Below, piece after piece: positions 1 to 7,078 of a stretch of 24,941 nucleotides of DNA. Each line of letters begins with the position of its first letter. The first letter of the stretch is position 1. The notes under the pieces were generated by a model. It was not told where the DNA came from. It made no database searches and saw only the letters and a list, made by a program, of their open reading frames with translations. The position numbers were made by a program, and so were the translations under genes. Where the stretch lies: assembly GCA_964539665.1 (NCBI GenBank), contig CAZIKB010000099.1, positions 1 through 24,941 on the forward strand. Direction: 5' to 3'. Source of the stretch: CAZIKB01 sp964539665. GTDB lineage: Bacteria > Zhuqueibacterota > Zhuqueibacteria > Oceanimicrobiales > Oceanimicrobiaceae.

Positions 1-34
1 TCATAATTGGCTTAGTAGTCATGTATTTTGTATT

Positions 35-155
35 ACCTAACGACAGCGTGAGTTGAATGAGCACCTAACATTTTTGTCGAAAAATAACCTTGAAAAAACG
101 CACAAGCAAGCCAAAAAGCAAGGGCCCCTCGCGTCAACTCCACGCAATGTTAGGA
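35..155. other. attC-like integron recombination site (candidate)
   Basis: An outer inverted pair, CCTAAC at 36-41 and GTTAGG at 149-154, is followed inward by short spacers (42-45 and 146-148). A second pair comes next: GCGTGAGTTGA at 46-56 against TCAACTCCACGC at 134-145. That inner stem pairs over 11 bp with a single bulged C. This R''-L''...L'-R' layout with an extrahelical base is how folded attC sites of integron cassettes look. ACCTAAC at 35-41 fits RYYYAAC; the right box GTTAGGA fits GTTRRRY except for its last base. A second ACCTAAC lies at 64-70. No cassette ORF is visible beside it. An integrase gene fragment lies at 685-849, which supports the reading, but the call rests on secondary-structure logic only. 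Confidence 0.42.
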
Positions 156-516
156 AACCCGACTGACTGCGGAGCACAGACTTTACGACCGGCCCACCTG
201 ACCTGCTGCGACGCTTTCACTCCAAAAAACCTTTCCCGATAATTCAAAGCATGATGTCTGTTCAACTAACTTACCAACCTCCACTTTTCTTAACTGCCAG
301 CCAGTCTTAGCATTCATTTGCTTGCCCCGTTTGGGGGCTAGGTTGGGTAGGTGGGGCGGAACGCCGACCGCCTTATCCCAACTCTTACCAGCCCAGTATT
401 TAGGTAGACTTTATGCATTTAAATGCTTGCGGTATTCAATTTTTGCCGCTTCCGTGCCGCGAACTTTATAGTTCCTAACTATTATATTAGTTGCCACTCT
501 TTAAGTATTTCGCATG
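156..516. other. gene-free stretch, no recognisable feature
   Basis: I see no convincing coding region on either strand. It contains a small G/C hairpin around 321-336 (GCCCC, loop, GGGGGC) and a perfect 12-bp palindrome GCATTTAAATGC at 415-426. Neither can be assigned a role. It could be decayed cassette DNA, given the attC-like site to its left and the integrase fragment to its right, but that is inference. Confidence 0.3.
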
Positions 517-636
517 CCTACATATAGGAATAAATGGCTACATGTAGGAACAAATTTGAGATATTCCTATATATAGGAACAAAATATTCCTACATATAGG
601 CATATTCGACTTAACATTTTATTCCTATATACAGAC
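517..636. repeat. array of five short palindromic repeats
   Basis: Five related palindromes lie within 120 bp: CCTACATATAGGAA (517-530), CTACATGTAGGAA (538-550), a perfect 16-mer TTCCTATATATAGGAA (564-579), TTCCTACATATAGG (587-600) and a degenerate TTCCTATATACAG (622-634). Centre-to-centre spacing is uneven (about 19, 29, 23 and 35 bp). The units are too short and irregular for CRISPR. They could be a clustered operator, an iteron-like protein-binding array, or seeds of AT-rich structure. No intact gene start lies immediately beside them; the nearest coding trace is the end of the integrase fragment at 685. Confidence 0.6.
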
Positions 637-684
637 ATTTTCAATTTTCCGTTTTATTCAATCGTTTTTCCAGACCAAGGTCCA

Positions 685-849
685 TTACCTCACCATTGGG
701 TATCTCCAACATTTGTTCTTTACAGTTCCACATTGCGCAGACACTTCCTCAGTACACAGACTGTAGTGCCTGGTGCGATTGTCTTCCCTTACCTGAGTAA
801 GCAGTTTCGGTTTGTTTGCAGTGTCAGGTTTTGGGTTTAAATAAGTCAT
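685..849 (-). pseudogene. 5' fragment of an integron-type tyrosine recombinase gene
   Basis: A 54-codon minus-strand reading frame begins ATG at 849, preceded by a GAGG motif directly upstream, and ends TAA at 685-687. Residues 14-38 contain KPKLLTQVRE, then RHYSL, then TEE. This matches the conserved N-terminal SAM-like (core-binding) domain of integron integrases, where IntI1 has LDQLRER...LHYSLRTEQAYV. About half the residues over a 24-residue stretch are identical to IntI1 as I recall it. After residue ~36 the resemblance stops, and the catalytic domain with its R-H-R-Y residues is absent from the window. It is therefore a truncated relic. An overlapping 30-codon frame (641-733, minus, beginning MWNCKEQ) follows in another phase and may be unrelated sequence joined at the breakpoint. 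Confidence 0.55.
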
Positions 850-1209
850 CCTCGTTCCCGTCCTGTTTGACTACACTTCTTGACTTTTATGGGGTTGGAT
901 AAACTACTGTACCTGTTTGATTTTGCCAAAATATTTTTTATCATCACGATAATAAATATTTATAACCCGGTTATTTTATCCCACCCCCTGGATGTTATCC
1001 CCCGTTCTTGCGTGCAGGCGCTGGTGAATGGTAGATTCGCAGTTAGACCCTTTAACAGGGCGATAACAATTGTTTAAGATAATTAATAAACTTAGTGAAG
1101 TCAAGTGAAAATTGCTTTTTATTAACAAGATTCCTCCAGCCTGTGCTGAGCAGTTTTCGGAGTTCGTAGAAACCTGAGATCGGATATAATCCTCCTGCAC
1201 CAACCACTT
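850..1209. other. gene-free stretch with a solo repeat arm
   Basis: Short frames here (for example 880-1077 plus and 976-1203 minus) overlap each other and show no family resemblance. The only recognisable item is TTATTAACAAGATTC plus TCC at 1119-1137. It matches the right arm of the inverted-repeat element at 11618-11687 with one mismatch, so it looks like a solo arm of that repeat family. No strong terminator is visible downstream of the permease gene that ends at 1210. Confidence 0.4.
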
Positions 1210-1995
1210 TTAATTTAACAATTTTTCCCTGGCTTCTAAACCGCGCATAGCAAAAAATTGAAAAAACAATGCCAATATAATCACCCCGATGCGGTTCTGC
1301 CACATCCACAAATTCCAGGTTTCGGGATCTAAATGGCGAGGGACATCATAAGGATTGAAGTACAAAAAATAGCGGGTTTCATTGATGGCTTCGGCAAACA
1401 TTAGCATCAGAAAGAGGATCCCTCCTGAAACCATGCCGGCGGCGAAACCGCTGCGAAATCTTACACTAAAGTAGAGCGTCATGTTGCCCGCGAAAAAGGT
1501 CGGCACAAATCCGTGTATAGTTGTACAGAATATTGAATGGTCGGCAATAGTGAAGAAAGCGAGATTACTCATACCAAAAGCAATGAATAGTAAAAGAAGA
1601 TTGAGCGTAGTAAGTCGTAGCAGCCAAACTTTATACCGGGAACCGGCCGTGGTAAACATGACCTCCAGCGTACGTTTTTCTTTCTCGCTACTGACTATTT
1701 GCATGCTCAAATATACCGCCAGAATTGAAAGTGGAAATTCAATCACCCAGGGTAGAATATCCTCCTGCGACATGCGGTCTATCATAGGCTGTCGGTAGTT
1801 GATTACATATACTACAATAAAATAAATCAATATACCTACAATGAACCAGACAAACTTTTTTGAGAATATAATTTGAACTTGTAAGCGCAGAACCTCCCAG
1901 CTAATTTTGATCTGGTCCAGCAAGGACAGGTTGCCAAACCTTTGAGAAAGGGCGCTGTTTTTTGTGAGCAGGTTTAAGGTTTCTTTTTGATTCAT
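1210..1995 (-). CDS. ABC-2 type transporter permease
   Basis: A membrane protein of 261 residues with about six hydrophobic segments: near residues 35-54 (FVWFIVGILIYF), 70-92, 108-133, 140-160, 170-192 and 230-250. The charged cytoplasmic stretch SSEKEKRTLEVMFTT after the second segment is typical of ABC-2 permeases, which often have EKexGTle..l there. The start is taken at 1995 (MNQKE), not the further-upstream ATG at 2037, because 1995 lies 4 bases beyond the stop of the preceding RND-ABC fusion gene and avoids a 38-base overlap. The close spacing implies co-translation with the fusion protein, whose ATPase domain is the obvious energy partner. The substrate is unknown. It could pair with the stand-alone ATPase at 17028-17936 instead. 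Confidence 0.8.
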   Translation of the reverse strand: MNQKETLNLLTKNSALSQRFGNLSLLDQIKISWEVLRLQVQIIFSKKFVWFIVGILIYFIVVYVINYRQPMIDRMSQEDILPWVIEFPLSILAVYLSMQIVSSEKEKRTLEVMFTTAGSRYKVWLLRLTTLNLLLLFIAFGMSNLAFFTIADHSIFCTTIHGFVPTFFAGNMTLYFSVRFRSGFAAGMVSGGILFLMLMFAEAINETRYFLYFNPYDVPRHLDPETWNLWMWQNRIGVIILALFFQFFAMRGLEAREKLLN

Positions 1996-1999
1996 GGTT

Positions 2000-4900
2000 T
2001 TAGTTATTTGATTCTTGCAATAAATAAACATAAGCATCTTCCAGAGTCGGTTCGACGGTTTTTGTAGTTAAAGATTCGACCGGGTTTTGGCTTAAGAATC
2101 GTATTCGAACGCCGTCTTCGGATTTGCTGTGTTGGACAATTTGCAACGTCTGCTGCCATTTTGAAAATTCCTCCTCAGTTACCGTCGCTTCAAAAACCTT
2201 ACCCCGTGCGCGTTCCTGCATCTTTTCAGGCGAGCCGCGGTAGATGAGCCGTCCGTGATCGAGTACGGCTACATCATGGCACGTGCTTGAGATATCCTCG
2301 ACAATATGGGTACTGAATAAGACGATCCGTTCTTTAGCTAATTCAGAAAGCAGATTTCGAAAGCGGATGCGTTCTCTCGGGTCCAAACCAGCAGTGGGTT
2401 CGTCCACAACAATAATCTGTGGCAAATGCAGCAAGGTTTGGGCGATGCCAACACGCTGCTTCATCCCGCCGGAGAAAGTTTTGACTTTATCGTTTCGCCG
2501 GTCCCAGAGTCCGACGCTTTTCAGGATGTTGTATATCAATTCCTGCCGACCTTCAGGTTCATAAATGCCATTGGTCAAAGCATGGTAGTTTAAGTATTCA
2601 AGAGGAGTCATGTTTTCATATATGCCAAAATCCTGTGGCAAATAGCCAATGGCGCCATGAAACGTTTCCCGATGTTCTGCAAGATCTTGATCGTTTATTT
2701 TTATGCTGCCGCGGTCGGCATTCAGGACGCCGACTAATATTCTCATGAGCGTTGTTTTACCCGCACCGTTTGGACCGAGCAGACCAAACATGCCCTTGCC
2801 GATATTTAAATCCACACCATGCAGCGCCACGACCTGTTTTTTAGGTGGTCGAATAAATGGAATTTTACGCACGACCGTATAAATACCCCGTTTTATTTTT
2901 CGAAACCGGCCTTCGGGTAATTCCGGGTTAATTTGCCCTGTTTCGATTCTACGTGCAATTTGAGCGAACTTAAATAAAATCAAAGCTATTATTACCACAG
3001 GAATAGTGAGACCTGGGGCGCTGATGCGTAATTGAATATAAATTATAAAGCCTAAGAAGAACCACACTGAGCCTCGCCGCGGATAATGCAAAGGTGTAAT
3101 GGATTTATTCGATATACTACTTTCAGATGCTGGTTTATTTTTTTTCTTTCTGAAAAAATTCCACCACTTTGATGTCATTTTGGGCTCAGGAATTTTACCA
3201 TTCACAAAACGCCACCGATACCAGAGTTCTCTGGCAGCAAAAAGCCAGGTTAAGCTCATTAAGCTTAAAATAAATATCCAGAATCCATTATCCAAAAAGG
3301 TATGTAAATAAACCAATAAAACAACCAAGGTCAGCAGCCAAATGGCGGATTCTTTGATACTCGTTTTCTCCCACGGAATCATGCCGGCTTTCACCATTGT
3401 TGTCCAGCGGCGTTTTTGTTTATTGAACTCGCGGGTAAAGCGTCCTGGCGTGCCATATATTTTAGTCAGATTTTTGATTCGAATAAACAAGCTTTTCTCG
3501 GCCAGTCGCCTCTTTTCTTGTCGAATAGAAATAAATCGCTGCACTCCGTAAATGAGTCCGAGTATCCCAAACCAGAGTGGTAAAACCAATAAACAGGTAT
3601 AAAAAACGCTCTGGTAATTTTTATAATACCAGAAGAGAACACCAAAAGTCACCAGGCTGCTTACGCTTATGCCTAACCAGCCAATTTTTTTCAACCAGTT
3701 GTTAGTCTGTTCTAATCCAACAAAAAGTACAGGAACAAAGATCAGCGTGGAAATTGAAGATACCGCCAATCCACCGATAACTGTTATGGCAAATGGCGGC
3801 CAGAGTTCAAATTCGGTACCCTGCTTTAGTGCCAGGGGAAACAGACCGAGCACCGTGGTTGCCGACGTCATTATTATCGGGCGCACCCGACTCTGTCCGG
3901 CCGTTATAATCGCTCGCTGCCAGCGAAAACCATAGCGGTTACGCAGGATGGCAATGCGATCTAATAAAATAATGCCATTGTTTACTACAATTCCCAACAA
4001 AACAATGAGACCCAGCAAGGCCATGGGCGCGCCTTCACCAAGGGATAGCGGAGTTCCGCTTAAGGCTAAAGCAAACAGCGCACCAATTATAGCCGTGGGC
4101 ACGGTACCCAGGATAACTAATGGCATGGAAAACGATTCGAATTGAGCAGCCAGGAACATATAAATTAAAATCGCACCGATGCCTAACATCCAATAATAAA
4201 CCATTTGCTTATTCTCGGGTTGCAGTTTTTCAAGCGTGAATCCTTTCGGCAACCGCAAATTTTGCACAAAATATTCGATTTGCAATTGGGCCATTTCAAG
4301 TCTGGTTTTGGACTTTTGCGCTTCAGGTAAAAACGAGTAGGTGATCTTAACCTGACGCTCCTGATTGTGTCGCACAATATTGCCCGGACCATCGTCAATA
4401 CGAACATCCGCCACCTGGTTCACTGGAATAAGATGTCCGGATTCATTGCGTATTTTCATGTTTTCCACATCTTCAAGCTGTCTTTCCTGGGCGTTTAAAA
4501 GCTGTATACTCACATCGACCTCCCCGCCTGGTTCTGAAAATGGAGTTGCGCTATTGACGCCTTCTGCGCGGGTCGCCCAAATCGCATTCATCATTTGCTG
4601 CATGCTCAAACCCCAGGCAGCCAAACGCAGACGATCGCCACGGATTTGTAGTTCAGGCGCTCCGCCTTCTAAATTAGAATTAACAGAATTTTTTTCAATG
4701 TCTTGAATCGTGCGCAGAGTTTGTACGATTTGCTCGCTTAATAAACGCAGAGAGTTAACATCATAGCCTTTGAGACTCAAGCCTTCTTCAGAACTTAAAA
4801 ATGCCGTAAACTCATCGTTTCGCTGAACCGCGCCCCCTCTGCGGGGTCTGTCAAAAGAGAGGTCGGTATGTTCTAACCTTCTATTTTGTTTTTTTATTTT

Positions 4901-6748
4901 TTCTTTTATTTTTTCAAGTTTCAGGGGCTCTGTTCGTTTTGCGGGTTCAACAAAGGTGATAGTCAAATTGGATTCTTCCGCGCGAATATTGGCCCGGACT
5001 TCTTTCAAATTTGGTAATGCCTGTATTTGTTCTTCCAACCGTCGAACAATATTGTCTGAGGCTTCTAAAGTAGCGCCTTTGGCCATGGTAAGATAAAGAT
5101 TCAATCGAGCAGGCGGCGGCGGAGACGCTTGTTTAATGATGAAAGTGACGCCAATAAACAAGCTGATGAGCAAAAACAAAACCACGATACTGACCGTTCG
5201 CACCCGATGCCGAATGGCTGATTTGAGCAGTAAGCGATAAATTTCCAGAATACGCCCGCTTTTGAACGGTCGATAGCCTTTTCCGCGTAACGCCTGACTG
5301 GCCAGCAGCGGAATAAGAGTAAGCGCAACAGCAAGCGAGACGATTAATGGAAAAATGACTGAAAGAGCAAGCTCGCGTATAAACAGCTTTGCTTCACTTT
5401 CCACGAAAAGCACGGGCAGAAAAACCAGAACCGTGGTGCCCGTAGCTGCAAATATCGAGCGACCGACTTCTCTTGTACCTTCTGAAGCGGCTCGTTTTGC
5501 GTCTTTACCGCTCTGGTGGTGCAAAAACACATTTTCCATCACGACAATGCCGTTGTCTACCAGCATTCCGATGGCTAAGGCCAATCCACACAATGAGAGA
5601 ATGTTTACGGATAAATTAAATCCGTACATAAAATTAAAGGTCACTAACAGCGACACGGGGATGGCAATCATTAAAATGGTTACAAATCGAATGTTGCGCA
5701 AAAACAGGAATAGCACCAACAGAGCCAGGAACGCTCCGGTTATAGCCAGACGTTCCACCCGACCGATAGCGTCTTGTATGAGCTGCGCCTGATTAAAGTT
5801 GACGACCAATTCATAACCCATTTGTGCAATATCTGCATTGACAGCTTCGATTTCTTTCAGGACGGCGTCCGAGACTTTCAGCATGTTGCTGATGTTGTCC
5901 TTTTGTACAAATATTCCCACGCCGGCTTTACCATTCACACGATAAAGTTGGGTTCGTTCTTCATGGACATAGCCTACATTGGCAACCTCGTTTAAACGTA
6001 CCGTTCCGCGTGGATCCAGGACTAAATCACGTAACTCACGCAAATCGGTCATCTGTCCCAGCAATATCACATCTAAAACTTTTCCCGATGAAATAACCCG
6101 GCCCAAATGCTCAGGCTGTCGATGAAAGGCATTTATTTTTTGCTGAACCAGAGCGATGGGTATATTCATCGCTTCACAGCGATCCGGATCAATTTGAATG
6201 CCGATTTGCTTGCGATCGCCGCCGCCTATATGGATGTTCACCACCCCGTCTATTTGCTCCAACCGATTACGAACCCGTCTTTCCGCGGTTTCCCGCAGTT
6301 GTTCCAGACTGGCTTCCCCGCGGATACTCAATTGCATGAGATAAGTGGCTAAATCTGCCGTGTCAAATCTGTTCACAGAAATACGAGAGCCGACCGGTAA
6401 CCTGTTTTCGAGCGCATTCATTTTTTGCTGTAATTTCAACAGCGCAAATTTCATGTTGGTACCGTGATTAAAGGATACATTGACGTTTGCATAATCTGAA
6501 GTAACACGGCTATTTATATCATGCACGTCATCCAGAGTCGCCAGCTCGCCTTCGATAGGAATGACTAACTCACGCTCGATTTTTTCCGGAGAAGCGCCCG
6601 GCATGCCCGTACTGACGTAAACTTCTGGAAAAATAAATTGCGGCAGGAGCTGCACAGAGAGCTGCTGCCAGGAAATACCACCCAGCAAGCACAATCCGAC
6701 GGTGATCATAAAAATGGTTATGGGACGTTTTAATGCGAATTTAGTCAT
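2000..6748 (-). CDS. RND efflux pump fused to an ABC ATPase domain
   Basis: A single 1582-residue frame. Residues 1 to ~1020 are a complete AcrB-like RND permease: MTKFALKRPITIFM start, LPQFIFPEVYV, two periplasmic porter regions, TM4 motif GMLVDNGIVVMEN with D398/N399, and TM10 motif GIVVNNGIILLD with N923/N924. After the usual end come two extra helices (~1024-1042 and 1048-1069). A strand IRIKNLTKIYG (1089-1099) follows, with Y1098 placed as an A-loop. Then come ~200 residues with four more helices (~1135-1152, 1156-1173, 1228-1244, 1247-1264), and finally the rest of an ABC ATPase: VVALHGV (1306-1312), Walker A GPNGAGKTT (1325-1333), Q-loop Q1372, signature FSGGM (1425-1429), Walker B D1449/E1450 and H1481. 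All ATP-site motifs are intact, so the ATPase is probably active. The C-terminal LEDAY motif is shared with the ATPase at 17028-17936. The AcrB residues Asp408 and Lys940 are both Asn here. The substrate is unknown. The helix count places the whole ATPase in the cytoplasm. Confidence 0.9.
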   Translation of the reverse strand: MTKFALKRPITIFMITVGLCLLGGISWQQLSVQLLPQFIFPEVYVSTGMPGASPEKIERELVIPIEGELATLDDVHDINSRVTSDYANVNVSFNHGTNMKFALLKLQQKMNALENRLPVGSRISVNRFDTADLATYLMQLSIRGEASLEQLRETAERRVRNRLEQIDGVVNIHIGGGDRKQIGIQIDPDRCEAMNIPIALVQQKINAFHRQPEHLGRVISSGKVLDVILLGQMTDLRELRDLVLDPRGTVRLNEVANVGYVHEERTQLYRVNGKAGVGIFVQKDNISNMLKVSDAVLKEIEAVNADIAQMGYELVVNFNQAQLIQDAIGRVERLAITGAFLALLVLFLFLRNIRFVTILMIAIPVSLLVTFNFMYGFNLSVNILSLCGLALAIGMLVDNGIVVMENVFLHHQSGKDAKRAASEGTREVGRSIFAATGTTVLVFLPVLFVESEAKLFIRELALSVIFPLIVSLAVALTLIPLLASQALRGKGYRPFKSGRILEIYRLLLKSAIRHRVRTVSIVVLFLLISLFIGVTFIIKQASPPPPARLNLYLTMAKGATLEASDNIVRRLEEQIQALPNLKEVRANIRAEESNLTITFVEPAKRTEPLKLEKIKEKIKKQNRRLEHTDLSFDRPRRGGAVQRNDEFTAFLSSEEGLSLKGYDVNSLRLLSEQIVQTLRTIQDIEKNSVNSNLEGGAPELQIRGDRLRLAAWGLSMQQMMNAIWATRAEGVNSATPFSEPGGEVDVSIQLLNAQERQLEDVENMKIRNESGHLIPVNQVADVRIDDGPGNIVRHNQERQVKITYSFLPEAQKSKTRLEMAQLQIEYFVQNLRLPKGFTLEKLQPENKQMVYYWMLGIGAILIYMFLAAQFESFSMPLVILGTVPTAIIGALFALALSGTPLSLGEGAPMALLGLIVLLGIVVNNGIILLDRIAILRNRYGFRWQRAIITAGQSRVRPIIMTSATTVLGLFPLALKQGTEFELWPPFAITVIGGLAVSSISTLIFVPVLFVGLEQTNNWLKKIGWLGISVSSLVTFGVLFWYYKNYQSVFYTCLLVLPLWFGILGLIYGVQRFISIRQEKRRLAEKSLFIRIKNLTKIYGTPGRFTREFNKQKRRWTTMVKAGMIPWEKTSIKESAIWLLTLVVLLVYLHTFLDNGFWIFILSLMSLTWLFAARELWYRWRFVNGKIPEPKMTSKWWNFFRKKKNKPASESSISNKSITPLHYPRRGSVWFFLGFIIYIQLRISAPGLTIPVVIIALILFKFAQIARRIETGQINPELPEGRFRKIKRGIYTVVRKIPFIRPPKKQVVALHGVDLNIGKGMFGLLGPNGAGKTTLMRILVGVLNADRGSIKINDQDLAEHRETFHGAIGYLPQDFGIYENMTPLEYLNYHALTNGIYEPEGRQELIYNILKSVGLWDRRNDKVKTFSGGMKQRVGIAQTLLHLPQIIVVDEPTAGLDPRERIRFRNLLSELAKERIVLFSTHIVEDISSTCHDVAVLDHGRLIYRGSPEKMQERARGKVFEATVTEEEFSKWQQTLQIVQHSKSEDGVRIRFLSQNPVESLTTKTVEPTLEDAYVYLLQESNN

Positions 6749-6818
6749 ATTATTTTACCACGGCTTTCTACACGAAATATCAAGTTTAAACTCCATAGTT
6801 TGTATTGAAATTCATTTA

Positions 6819-7078
6819 ACCACGGAATAACACGGATTTTTCACTGAAATATAAAATAAAACTGACCGCTGTCATTCTGCAAGAATCTTTTTAGTGTAAA
6901 GAAAAATGATCACCTGAGCACAGTTTTTACCGCTCACAAAAAAGATTCTTCCAAAATGACATGCTGGCGAGTGCTGTTCTTACTGAAAGAATTGTGCAGC
7001 AGCATAATGTAGCACTCGCAATAAGATTAATATTCATTAGTTTAATCCCTCCGTGTACTTCCGTGTTGTTCCGTGGTA
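6819..7078. repeat. nested inverted-repeat element between the two RND genes
   Basis: The outer ends are inverted copies of a CCACGGAA.AACACGGA motif: ACCACGGAATAACACGGA at 6819-6836, and TCCGTGTTGTTCCGTGG within 7059-7075. Inside is a second palindrome with arms 6871-6896 and 6935-6960. These arms begin GTCATTCTGCAAGAATC and end GATTCTTCCAAAATGAC, pair at 23 of 26 positions, and enclose a 38-bp loop. The inner element has relatives at 11618-11687 and 1119-1137. The outer repeat overlaps the last 12 codons of the RND gene that ends at 7042. The rest of this ~290-bp gap shows nothing else clear. It may act as a processing or attenuation structure between the two pump genes. Confidence 0.65.

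Noticed and set aside
517..636. CRISPR array
   Set aside because: Repeats are only 14-16 bp, degenerate and unevenly spaced by 5-20 bp, with no cas genes.
1052..1309. Minus-strand 85-codon frame overlapping the permease 3' end
   Set aside because: It overlaps the real permease gene in another phase, has no ribosome-binding site, and its 3' half is repeat-derived sequence.
2000..6748. The RND-ABC fusion as an assembly or frameshift artefact joining two genes
   Set aside because: The frame is continuous through a long linker with extra helices and no decayed start site. An accidental fusion would be expected to join an intact NBD, not one split by a membrane insertion with consistent topology. 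It cannot be fully excluded without reads.
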